The notes under the pieces are model-generated. The model was not told the origin of the DNA. It saw only the letters and a list, made by a program, of their open reading frames with translations, and did no database searches. This document shows positions 1 through 6,998 of a DNA stretch of 15,644 nt, in pieces. Within the stretch, counting starts at the first letter, position 1, and each line of letters opens with the position of its first letter. The stretch is taken from positions 1-15,644 of the forward strand of contig JAZNDZ010000045.1 in NCBI GenBank assembly GCA_045588345.1, written 5' to 3'. The translations under genes were made by a program, and so were the position numbers. Origin of the DNA: HGM04593 sp045588345. Lineage in GTDB: Bacteria > Bacteroidota > Bacteroidia > Bacteroidales > Bacteroidaceae.

Positions 1-852
1 TGCTGTATTGTCGGCAGTTGTTGCCGATGCATCGAGTTTCTTGTCCATTACGCAATATACAATGTATGAAAGCATGCCGATACACAATGCCGATGCTCCA
101 ATCATTACCGGTGCCGAAACAATGCCGAAGTACTGTGCGACCGGCAGTGCAAAGAAGAGCGCGCATGCTGTTCCCACGCGTGCGAGTGCTACCTGCAATC
201 CCATTGCAAGCGCAAGTTCATGTCCGGTGAACCACTTTGCAATAACCTTTGTCACGGTGATGCCGGCAATCTCGCAACCCATTCCGTAGATGGCAAAGCC
301 GAGGCATGCGACAGCAACCTGTGCAGGCAACCCTACAATCTCGCCTGTGAATGTGCTGTTTACTGCATACCATTTGATGGCTGCACCGGCGAACATGAGT
401 GCTGTACTCATTAATCCGGTGAAGCGTACACCCATCTTGTCGAGGATGATACCGCCGAAGAAGAGCATGAGCAGGAACACGTTTATGTAGCCGTATGCAC
501 CGGAGAATACTCCGTAGTCATCGCTTCCCCAACCAAGGCCGTTTATTGTAGAGTCAACTTTGACGGTCTCTTCTGTACCTGCATTGTTGATGGTGTAGGC
601 ATTGCCCACAACAATCTCATCCTCCGATGCTATTGCAGTTGCGCTCACTTTCATAAGCGAGTCGGCCGACAGATAGGTGCCGTTGTCGAAATATACGAGC
701 TTGCCTTTTGTGGTAAGAGGTGCTTCGAGCGGGCCCATAACATCGGTGAAGAAGTAGGCCATCATCATTGGGAACGATACGATAGTCAGCGCGGTCCAGC
801 GTGCTGCTTTGGAATCGTTCAGTCTTTTCTGGATTTTTTGTGTTGTTGTCAT
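1..852 (-). CDS. MFS transporter, MFSD1-like (3' end cut by window edge)
   Basis: The reading frame opens at the ATG complementary to 850-852 and stays open for 284 codons to position 1, so the C-terminal half lies outside the window. It is a major facilitator superfamily membrane carrier. A first hydrophobic segment (about residues 16-38) is followed by a long polar loop of about 70 residues. Segment 2 then leads into the MFS cytoplasmic motif A, seen as GGIILDKMGVR near residue 140. Further hydrophobic segments follow. The stretch KWFTGHELALAMGLQ with LARVG just after it resembles, from memory, the MFSD1 branch, whose animal member carries dipeptides out of lysosomes; that substrate is an inference here. 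It lies 47 nt behind the S9 peptidase gene on the same strand with no terminator between them, so the two are probably co-transcribed. Confidence is high for MFS and moderate for the substrate. Confidence 0.9.
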   Translation of the reverse strand, partial: MTTTQKIQKRLNDSKAARWTALTIVSFPMMMAYFFTDVMGPLEAPLTTKGKLVYFDNGTYLSADSLMKVSATAIASEDEIVVGNAYTINNAGTEETVKVDSTINGLGWGSDDYGVFSGAYGYINVFLLMLFFGGIILDKMGVRFTGLMSTALMFAGAAIKWYAVNSTFTGEIVGLPAQVAVACLGFAIYGMGCEIAGITVTKVIAKWFTGHELALAMGLQVALARVGTACALFFALPVAQYFGIVSAPVMIGASALCIGMLSYIVYCVMDKKLDASATTADNTA

Positions 853-899
853 AGTTTATTTTGTTGTTATTTATGCTTAATAAGGTCAAAAAGGGCCTT

Positions 900-3035
900 T
901 TATAGCCATTTGTCAAGCCATGCGAAGAATGTGCGCTGCCACAGGATGCCGTTCTGTGGTTTCAGCACCCAGTGATTCTCGTCCGGGAACAGGAGCAACT
1001 GCGCAGGTATGCCCTTGAGACGTGCTGCGTTGAATGCCGCCATTGACTGTGACGATAGTATGCGGTAGTCGCGGTCACCGTGGATGAGAAGGATTGGGGT
1101 ATCCCACTTGTCGACGAACTTGTGAGGTGAGTTTGCGTATGAACGTTTGACCTCTTCGGTCTGCTCGTATGGCGCGCCGCCCAAATCCCAGTTGGGGAAC
1201 CAACTCTCTTCGGTCTCGTAGTACTGCTGTTCCATGTTGAAGAAACCGTCGTGGGCAATGAATGCCTTGAAACGCTTTTCGTGGTGTCCGGCAAGCCACA
1301 TTGCGGAATATCCTCCGAAACTTGCACCCACACAGCCAAGGCGGTCGGTGTCAACGTATGGTTCCTTTGAAATGTCATCGATTGCTGCGAGCAGGTCGCT
1401 CATGCAGTTGCCGCCGTAGTTGGTGCTGATTTCCCAGTTCCATGCGTGTCCGAAACCCGGTAGGCCGCGGCGGTTGGGGGCAATGATTATGTATCCGTTC
1501 GCTGCCATAATCTGGAAGTTCCAACGGTAACTCCAGAATTGGCTCACAGGCGACTGCGGGCCGCCCTCGCAGAAGAGCAGGGTGGGGTACTTCTTCGCTG
1601 GGTCAAAGTGAGGTGGGTATATGACCCATGAGTGCAGGTCCTTGCCGTCGGCGGTCTTGCACCAGCGTGCCTCGACCTTGCCTGTTGCAATCTGGTCAAG
1701 AATATGCTTGTTTTCCTCGGTTATCTGCTTTACATCGGCTCCGGCCTTTGCTTCCATTGTATATATGTCTGCCGGTGCGCTTATTGATACGCGTGTCATT
1801 ATAAGGCTGTTGTCGCCCAACATTGAAACTGAATTGTAATCGTGGTCGCCCTCGGTCATCTTTGTCAGTTTGCAGTCTGTTGTTATGTTGTACACCTGTG
1901 TGGTGCCGTGCCATGTACCGGTGAAGTAGAGGCTCTTGCTGTCGGGTGCCCAGCAGTAACTGTCCACGTTGCTGTCGAAGATTGCCTTCTTCTCGCCATT
2001 GGGCTTCTCGGTAATGTACTTGCGCTCGCCGGTTGCGAGGTCCATTACGCAAAGACGGTTCAAGTCGCTCTCATAACCGTCGTGTTCCATGCTAAGCCAT
2101 GCAATCATCTTGCCGTCAGGCGAGAATTGCGGTGCAGTGTCATATCCGTAGTTGGAACGTGCAGCATCGGGTTTGCACAGGTTCTCTGTGTTGCCGCTCT
2201 CAAGGTCATAGAGATAAATGTCGGTGTCGGTGCTCACGGTGTAGTCGCGTCCGCTCTTCTTGTTGCATGAGTATGCCAGTTTCTTGCTGTCGTTGCTCCA
2301 TGCTAACTGCTCAACGCCGCCGAACGGACGGTTTGGACAGTCATAAATTGTGCCCTCAAGCAGGTCTTTCCCTTCGTTGATAGTATTGCCGTCAAAGTCG
2401 GCTATAAAGGGGTGGGGCGCATCGTTGAGCCACTCGTCCCAATGTTTGTACATGAGGTCGTCAACAACAAAACCCTTTGCCTGAGGCAGGTCGGGGTGAA
2501 TATCTGCTGTTGTCGGCTTTATTTTTATGCGTTTGACAAGAACAACCTTGCTCTCATCGGGTGAAAAGAGGAAACCTTCGATGTCGCTTGCATCGTTTGT
2601 AAGTTGCTTGCGGCCTGTGCCGTCCGGGTTCATCTCCCATACCTGGCTGCTGCCGCTTTCGTTAGAAAGGAATGCAATCTTTGTGCCGCCCTTTATCCAT
2701 GCTGCGCTGCTCTCATTGGCTGCGGTTGTGGTAAGCAGGGTTTTGTTTCCGCCGTCGGCATCCATTATATTAAGAGTGTGGTGACTCTTGTTCTGCTCTA
2801 CGCTGTAATAACTCACGCCATAGATGATGCTGCCTGCGTCGGGCGATACGCATACTTCGCCTATACGTCCCATTGCCCAAAGTGCCTCGGGTGTCATCAA
2901 GCCGCCGTCAATCTTTATTGTTGACTTTCCTATTATTGCGCCTGCTTCCTGTTGTGGCGCATTGCTGTCGGTACAGCCGGTAAGTGCCGCGCCGGTTATT
3001 GCCATTGCTGCCATAATCGTTGAAAATCTTTTCAT
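900..3035 (-). CDS. S9 family serine peptidase, DPP5-like lipoprotein
   Basis: This 711-residue enzyme should cleave dipeptides or short acyl-peptides from oligopeptide N-termini in the periplasm. Residues 1-20 form a lipoprotein signal with lipobox LTGC (Cys21), so it is probably membrane-anchored. Residues of about 40-430 hold WD40-like beta-propeller (PD40) repeats, for example FSPDGKMIAWLS and WAPDSKSLYFTG. The C-terminal alpha/beta hydrolase domain has a complete triad: Ser572 in GASFGGYS, Asp656 in HGDRDYRI and His688 in DENHWV. The propeller phrases DDLMYKHWDEW and SMEHDGYESD resemble dipeptidyl peptidase 5 of Porphyromonas; that subfamily call is from memory and less certain than S9 itself. 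It is the first gene of a probable operon with the downstream MFS carrier. Length is normal for the family and no damage is seen. Confidence 0.93.
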   Translation of the reverse strand: MKRFSTIMAAMAITGAALTGCTDSNAPQQEAGAIIGKSTIKIDGGLMTPEALWAMGRIGEVCVSPDAGSIIYGVSYYSVEQNKSHHTLNIMDADGGNKTLLTTTAANESSAAWIKGGTKIAFLSNESGSSQVWEMNPDGTGRKQLTNDASDIEGFLFSPDESKVVLVKRIKIKPTTADIHPDLPQAKGFVVDDLMYKHWDEWLNDAPHPFIADFDGNTINEGKDLLEGTIYDCPNRPFGGVEQLAWSNDSKKLAYSCNKKSGRDYTVSTDTDIYLYDLESGNTENLCKPDAARSNYGYDTAPQFSPDGKMIAWLSMEHDGYESDLNRLCVMDLATGERKYITEKPNGEKKAIFDSNVDSYCWAPDSKSLYFTGTWHGTTQVYNITTDCKLTKMTEGDHDYNSVSMLGDNSLIMTRVSISAPADIYTMEAKAGADVKQITEENKHILDQIATGKVEARWCKTADGKDLHSWVIYPPHFDPAKKYPTLLFCEGGPQSPVSQFWSYRWNFQIMAANGYIIIAPNRRGLPGFGHAWNWEISTNYGGNCMSDLLAAIDDISKEPYVDTDRLGCVGASFGGYSAMWLAGHHEKRFKAFIAHDGFFNMEQQYYETEESWFPNWDLGGAPYEQTEEVKRSYANSPHKFVDKWDTPILLIHGDRDYRILSSQSMAAFNAARLKGIPAQLLLFPDENHWVLKPQNGILWQRTFFAWLDKWL

Positions 3036-3107
3036 ATTCCTTTGTATTTATTCTGTATTTGCATTTGCATAAATATGCATTGTTTTGTACACTATGCACT
3101 ATTGTTG

Positions 3108-3139
3108 CAAAAATACACATAAATATGTTTTCTTGCAAT
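3108..3139 (-). promoter_or_regulatory. Bacteroidetes-type promoter for the S9 peptidase/MFS operon
   Basis: Read on the minus strand, ATTG (3139-3136) is followed by 20 nt and then TATTTTTG (3115-3108). This fits the Bacteroidetes -33 TTTG / -7 TAnnTTTG pattern. Transcription would begin near 3103, leaving a leader of about 65 nt before the peptidase start. The call rests on sequence match and position only. Confidence 0.6.
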
Positions 3140-3340
3140 TAAAGAGTATTAAAATATAGGGTAAGGAATATTAAATAACTCGCTTGATTTGTGAGCGGTG
3201 GGTATGCTCCGGTAAACTGTTTTTCCGGTTGCATTATCTCTTTTATAACAAAGATGCTTGGATGTTTGAGCTTTTATTTCTCCCCCATTTTGACAGATTT
3301 GTACTTGTTTTTCAAAAAAACAGATAAAATTTTCAAAAAG
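3140..3340. other. Intergenic spacer between divergent promoters
   Basis: This AT-rich stretch lies between the divergent promoters of the peptidase operon and the small lipoprotein. I see no open frame with protein-like composition and no clear RNA gene. A short imperfect hairpin is possible around 3209-3228 (CCGG arms with AAAC/GTTT inside), but it is too weak to assign a role. Confidence 0.4.
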
Positions 3341-3373
3341 TTTGCAAATAATAAATAAAATGTAGTAACTTTG
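3341..3373 (+). promoter_or_regulatory. Consensus Bacteroidetes promoter for the small lipoprotein gene
   Basis: TTTG (3341-3344), a 21-nt spacer and TAACTTTG (3366-3373) match the -33/-7 consensus exactly. The start of transcription would fall near 3378-3380, giving a leader of about 70 nt. It is the best promoter match in the window and suggests high expression of the gene behind it. Confidence 0.75.
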
Positions 3374-3449
3374 TCGCCAACTAAATGAAAGAGGTTTGCT
3401 GAAACGCTAAAAAGGGAGTAGGCATTAATATTAAATATTTAATGTTTTT

Positions 3450-3671
3450 ATGAAGAAGATTATGTTTGTAGCCGTTATGGCTTTCGCAATGGTTTCTTGC
3501 GGTAATCAGACTGTTGCTGCTGACGCACAGAAGTGCAGTGAGTGCATCGATTCAATTGCTACAGAGGTTGTTCCTGCTGCTGCAACAGAGGTTCTTCCTG
3601 CAGCAGCTCCTTCTGAGGAGAATGGTGGCAAGGTAGCAACAGAGGTTATCCCTGCAGAGCCTGCAAAGTAA
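3450..3671 (+). CDS. Small lipoprotein with TEV(V/L/I)PA repeats
   Basis: This 73-residue protein is not recognised as a named family. Residues 1-16 form a lipoprotein signal peptide ending in MVSC, so Cys17 would carry the lipid. The mature part is about 57 residues, with a close cysteine pair (Cys29 and Cys32 in CSEC). It is rich in Ala, Pro, Glu and Val and has three copies of a short unit: TEVVPA at 38-43, TEVLPA at 46-51 and TEVIPA at 64-69, each coded by ACAGAGGTT. It looks mostly unstructured. Codons are simple and biased (GCT, GCA, GTT, AAG) compared with the neighbouring genes, which with the consensus promoter and strong downstream hairpins suggests an abundant protein. Expression as a protein is likely but the function is unknown; a structural or envelope role would be guesswork. 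Confidence 0.72.
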   Translation: MKKIMFVAVMAFAMVSCGNQTVAADAQKCSECIDSIATEVVPAAATEVLPAAAPSEENGGKVATEVIPAEPAK

Positions 3672-3702
3672 TTTTGACAAGTTAGAAGTTTAGTGGCCTC
3701 AA

Positions 3703-3745
3703 AATCTCTTAGTCTTCGGACAAGAGATTAGGCTCTATTCTTCTT
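3703..3745 (+). terminator. Intrinsic terminator with UUCG loop behind the lipoprotein gene
   Basis: The arms AATCTCTT (3703-3710) and AAGAGATT (3722-3729) pair perfectly. A single bulged A (3711) and GTC/GAC extend the stem to a TTCG tetraloop (3715-3718), an especially stable loop in RNA. A T-rich run (TTCTTCTTTTGTTGTTTT) follows from about 3738. It lies 31 nt behind the lipoprotein stop codon. Confidence 0.7.
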
Positions 3746-3780
3746 TTGTTGTTTTGATGTTTACGTCCTTTGGACTTACG

Positions 3781-3828
3781 TATAACAAAACAGACATGCT
3801 GCAATTGCAGCATGTCTGTTTTGTTATA
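3781..3828. terminator. 48-bp perfect palindrome, probable bidirectional terminator
   Basis: Positions 3781-3804 are the exact reverse complement of 3805-3828, centred on CAATTG. The outer arms are A-rich on the left (AACAAAA) and T-rich on the right (TTTTGTT), and the core contains GACATGCTGC / GCAGCATGTC. This is the form of a long-stem terminator able to work on either strand. It sits between the lipoprotein gene and mtaB, 85 nt before the mtaB start. A second T run (ATTTTTTC) follows from 3837. Protein binding at the DNA palindrome is possible but not indicated by anything else. Confidence 0.65.
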
Positions 3829-3851
3829 TGCCAATCATTTTTTCATTTCTC

Positions 3852-3884
3852 TTTTCTATATCTCAAAAAAAGGTGCTAATTTCG
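3852..3884 (+). promoter_or_regulatory. Probable promoter of the mtaB operon
   Basis: TTTTC (3852-3856) is followed by 20 nt and TAATTTCG (3877-3884), one base off the -7 consensus TAnnTTTG. The same TTCG variant appears in front of uvrB in this window. Transcription would start near 3889, about 25 nt before the mtaB start. Confidence 0.45.
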
Positions 3885-3913
3885 CGCAAGTTCGGCTGTA
3901 GAGCCCGAACATT

Positions 3914-5254
3914 ATGCAAATGATAGACAAGTCGGTATTTAAGGATAAAAAAGCAGTATATTATACGTTAGGCTGCAAACTTAATTTTTCGGAGACGGCT
4001 ACCATTGAACGGCAACTTCAGGAGGCTGGAATACGTACTGCCAAAAGGGGTGAGAAAGCCGATATATGCATCATAAACAGTTGTGCTGTTACTCAAGAGG
4101 CTGAAAAGAAGTGCCGTCAGGCAATACATAAGCTGGTTAGGCAGAATCCCGGTGCATTTGTTGTGGTCACGGGCTGTTATGCCCAATTGTCGGCCGAAAA
4201 ACTCTCGAAGGAACTTGGGGTAGATGTAGTTCTCGGTATTGACAGGAAAGGCGATGTGCTTGAGCACTTGGGCAATCTTGTCAAGCATGAGAATGGTGGC
4301 GAGTGGTATGCAAAGCCTGCAAAGGATGTACGCAATTTCGTGCATTCATGTTCTCGTGGTGACCGTACACGTTATTTTCTCAAAGTGCAGGACGGTTGCG
4401 ACTATTTCTGTACATACTGTACTATTCCTTTTGCGCGCGGCCGTAGCCGCAATCCTCATGTGAGCGAACTTGTCGGGCAAGCGCAAAGGGCGGCAGCCGA
4501 AGGCGGCAAGGAGATTGTCATAACAGGTGTAAACATAGGAGATTTCGGCAAGAGTACCGGTGAAAGTTTCGTGTCGTTGGTGAAGGCTCTTGATGAGGTC
4601 GAAGGCATATCGCGTTATCGTATTTCATCAATTGAACCGAACTTGATTACAGATGAGATAATTGATTATGTTGCCCGTTCACGAGCTTTCATGCCGCATT
4701 TTCACATACCGCTTCAGGCTGGTAGCGATGAAGTGCTCAAACTTATGCATCGCCGTTACGACACCTCATTCTTTGCGCAGAAGATTACACGTGTGCGCGA
4801 ACTCTTGCCCGATGCTTTCATAGGCGTGGATGTCATTGTCGGTACTCGTGGCGAGAGTGAGGAACTTTTTGACAAGGCATATAACTTTATAAAAGGTCTT
4901 GATATTTCGCAGTTGCACGTGTTCAGTTATTCGGAGCGTCCGGGTACGCAAGCCCTTAAGATAGAGGGTGCCGTTCCACCGGCCGAGAAGCACCGCCGCA
5001 GCCAGTTGCTTATATCCCTCAGCGAAGAAAAACGCCTTGCTTTCTATGAGCGTTTCATAGGCAAAGAGGCGATAGTGCTTTTCGAAAAACCGCGTACAGG
5101 TATGCCTATGGCTGGCTTTACAAGCAATTATATACGCGTTGAGACTGTTCCAAGGGCAGACTATGTGAACCGCCTTGTCTGTGTTCGCTTGGGTGGTTTC
5201 AATGATGATAAGTCGGCTCTTGTAGCCGCCGAAATAACAGGTTTTGCCGATTAA
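3914..5254 (+). CDS. mtaB: tRNA (t6A37-C2)-methylthiotransferase MtaB
   Basis: MtaB adds a methylthio group to N6-threonylcarbamoyladenosine at position 37 of tRNAs reading ANN codons, using two iron-sulfur clusters and S-adenosylmethionine. The N-terminal methylthiotransferase domain holds the three cluster ligands Cys21 (TLGCKLN), Cys57 (NSCAVT) and Cys88 (TGCYAQ). The radical-SAM domain has the CxxxCxxC triad Cys162, Cys166 and Cys169 in GCDYFCTYC. A short C-terminal TRAM-like region covers about residues 380-446 and would contact tRNA. At 446 residues the length is normal. The ATG at 3920 (protein starting MIDKS) is an alternative start that may fit relatives slightly better. It is the first gene of a tight operon with the glycosyltransferase (3 nt gap) and the RsmI-like methylase. 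Confidence 0.95.
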   Translation: MQMIDKSVFKDKKAVYYTLGCKLNFSETATIERQLQEAGIRTAKRGEKADICIINSCAVTQEAEKKCRQAIHKLVRQNPGAFVVVTGCYAQLSAEKLSKELGVDVVLGIDRKGDVLEHLGNLVKHENGGEWYAKPAKDVRNFVHSCSRGDRTRYFLKVQDGCDYFCTYCTIPFARGRSRNPHVSELVGQAQRAAAEGGKEIVITGVNIGDFGKSTGESFVSLVKALDEVEGISRYRISSIEPNLITDEIIDYVARSRAFMPHFHIPLQAGSDEVLKLMHRRYDTSFFAQKITRVRELLPDAFIGVDVIVGTRGESEELFDKAYNFIKGLDISQLHVFSYSERPGTQALKIEGAVPPAEKHRRSQLLISLSEEKRLAFYERFIGKEAIVLFEKPRTGMPMAGFTSNYIRVETVPRADYVNRLVCVRLGGFNDDKSALVAAEITGFAD

Positions 5255-5257
5255 GTT

Positions 5258-6271
5258 ATGAGCAGTGTCGCGATAGTAATATTGAATTACAATGGGGAGC
5301 AGATGCTCAGGAACTTTCTGCCTTCAGTGGCTGCAAACAGCCCTGGTGCTGAAATTGTTGTGGCAGACAATGCCTCGACAGACAATTCTGTATCAGTCGT
5401 AAAGGAGGTTTTCCCGGCTGCGAAACTTGTCTGTCTCGACAAAAATTATGGCTTTGCCGAAGGCTACAATAGGGCTTTGGAGAATATCAGTGCCGATTAC
5501 TCCGTTCTGCTTAATTCCGATGTGGAGGTTACGCCCGGGTGGCTGGAACCGTTGGTGTCGCTTCTTGATGCAGACGCAGGAATTGTTGCGTGCCAACCCA
5601 AGATTCTTGACTATAAACGCAAGACGCATTTTGAGTATGCCGGTGCAGCAGGTGGGTTTATCGACCGGTATGGTTACCCTTTCTGCCGAGGCAGAATATT
5701 TGATACGGTTGAAGAGGATAGGGGGCAGTACGATACTGTTTGCGATGTCTTTTGGGCTACGGGTGCTGCACTGATGCTCAGGACAGATGCCTACCGTGCT
5801 GTTGGCGGGCTTGACGGCCGTTTCTTTGCACACATGGAAGAGATTGATTTGTGCTGGCGTTTCAAGGCTCGCGGTCAGCGTGTCGTCTGTGTTCCTCAAA
5901 GCAAGGTTTATCATGTGGGCGGAGCCACTCTGTCCGCCGGTAACCCAAAGAAGACATACCTTAATTTCCGCAATAACCTTATTATGCTCTATAAGAATAT
6001 GCCCTCAAAGGAACTCAATCGTATAATGCCGGTGCGTTGTGTTCTTGATTATGTAGCAGCAGTAAAGTTTGCTGTTGCCGGTGATTGGGAACATGCCAAG
6101 GCTGTTCTCAGGGCTCGAAAAGATTTTGCTGCAATGAAATGCGAGTATGCTGCCGCACGTAGGGAAAATCTTGGCTCAACGGTCAATGCCTGCATAAAGG
6201 AGCACATGTCATTGTCGCTCCTGTGGAGTTACTATGTGCAAGGGAAAAAACGATATTCGCAACTGAAATAA
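5258..6271 (+). CDS. Family 2 glycosyltransferase
   Basis: This 337-residue cytoplasmic enzyme should transfer a sugar from a nucleotide-sugar donor during cell-surface polysaccharide, LPS or glycoprotein assembly; donor and acceptor cannot be read from the sequence. The GT-A fold is shown in order by the N-terminal strand VAIVILNYNG, the donor-binding VADNASTDNS, GFAEGYNRAL, the metal-binding Asp88-Val-Glu90 in LLNSDVEV, and the catalytic-side acidic group Glu194, Glu195 and Asp197 in HMEEIDLCWR, followed by YHVGGATL. This arrangement resembles rhamnosyltransferase-like GT2 proteins. There is no signal peptide and no clear membrane span. The start follows the mtaB stop by 3 nt, so translation may be coupled. 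Its place between two RNA-modification genes is not obviously functional. Confidence 0.94.
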   Translation: MSSVAIVILNYNGEQMLRNFLPSVAANSPGAEIVVADNASTDNSVSVVKEVFPAAKLVCLDKNYGFAEGYNRALENISADYSVLLNSDVEVTPGWLEPLVSLLDADAGIVACQPKILDYKRKTHFEYAGAAGGFIDRYGYPFCRGRIFDTVEEDRGQYDTVCDVFWATGAALMLRTDAYRAVGGLDGRFFAHMEEIDLCWRFKARGQRVVCVPQSKVYHVGGATLSAGNPKKTYLNFRNNLIMLYKNMPSKELNRIMPVRCVLDYVAAVKFAVAGDWEHAKAVLRARKDFAAMKCEYAAARRENLGSTVNACIKEHMSLSLLWSYYVQGKKRYSQLK

Positions 6272-6278
6272 TTGAATA

Positions 6279-6983
6279 ATGGAAACTGCATTGTATTTGT
6301 TGCCTGTCACATTGGGCGATACCCCTTTGGATAATGTCCTGCCCCGGTACAATAAGGAGGTAATAATGGGAATCCGTCATTTTATAGTTGAGGATGTGCG
6401 CTCTGCACGCCGTTTTCTGCGTAGTGTCGATTCGCAGTTCGATATTGACGGTTCACAGTTCTTTGAACTGAACAAGCATACTGCCCCCGAGGTTGTTGCC
6501 GGTTTCCTCAAACCATTGCAGGGAGGCAAGCCAATGGGTGTAATCTCCGAGGCTGGTTGCCCTGCTGTTGCCGACCCTGGTGCCGATGTCGTTGCCATTG
6601 CCCAACGTAAAGGGTTAAAGGTGGTGCCGCTTGTGGGGCCGTCAAGCATTATTCTATCCGTAATGGCATCGGGGTTCAATGGACAGAGTTTCGCTTTCAA
6701 CGGTTATTTGCCGATAAAGCCCGAAGAGCGTGCAAAGAGACTGCATCAACTCGAACAACGCATATACAATGAAAACCAGACCCAACTTTTTATAGAGACT
6801 CCTTACCGCAACGGTAAGATGATAGACGACATACTCAAAAACTGCCGTCCGCAGACAAGGCTGTGCATTGCAGCAAACCTCACTTGTGAAGGTGAGTATG
6901 TATGTACCCGTACAGTGAAGGAGTGGAAAGGCAAGGTTCCCGAACTCTCAAAGATTCCCTGTATATTCCTGCTTTATAAGTAA
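6279..6983 (+). CDS. Short RsmI-like SAM-dependent methyltransferase (tetrapyrrole methylase fold)
   Basis: This 234-residue protein belongs to the tetrapyrrole methylase superfamily, near RsmI, which 2'-O-methylates C1402 of 16S rRNA. Family features seen are ALYLLPVTLGD at the N-terminus, Glu91 with Asp99-Pro-Gly101 in SEAGCPAVADPG, Gly120-Pro-Ser122 in VGPSS, and FIETPYRN. It is shorter than typical RsmI (about 270-290 residues), and the usual VATPIGNLxD start is altered to LLPVTLGD. It may therefore be a Bacteroidetes paralogue with a different target rather than RsmI itself. The gene starts 7 nt behind the glycosyltransferase stop. An in-frame ATG at 6366 has a good AAGGAGG site before it, but conserved residues lie upstream, so 6279 is kept as the start. 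It converges with the MscS-type gene after 15 nt. Confidence 0.85.
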   Translation: METALYLLPVTLGDTPLDNVLPRYNKEVIMGIRHFIVEDVRSARRFLRSVDSQFDIDGSQFFELNKHTAPEVVAGFLKPLQGGKPMGVISEAGCPAVADPGADVVAIAQRKGLKVVPLVGPSSIILSVMASGFNGQSFAFNGYLPIKPEERAKRLHQLEQRIYNENQTQLFIETPYRNGKMIDDILKNCRPQTRLCIAANLTCEGEYVCTRTVKEWKGKVPELSKIPCIFLLYK

Positions 6984-6998
6984 ATGCTGTTTATGCTC

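Noticed and set aside
617..916. Minus-strand open frame of 99 codons spanning the peptidase/MFS junction
   Set aside because: It is a shadow frame of the MFS gene: the frame starting at 852 gives membrane-protein sequence with MFS motif A, while this one has no recognisable pattern.
1842..2270. Plus-strand frame of 142 codons opposite the S9 peptidase
   Set aside because: It lies wholly inside a well-supported peptidase coding region on the other strand; its cysteine/valine-rich composition is typical of antisense shadow frames.
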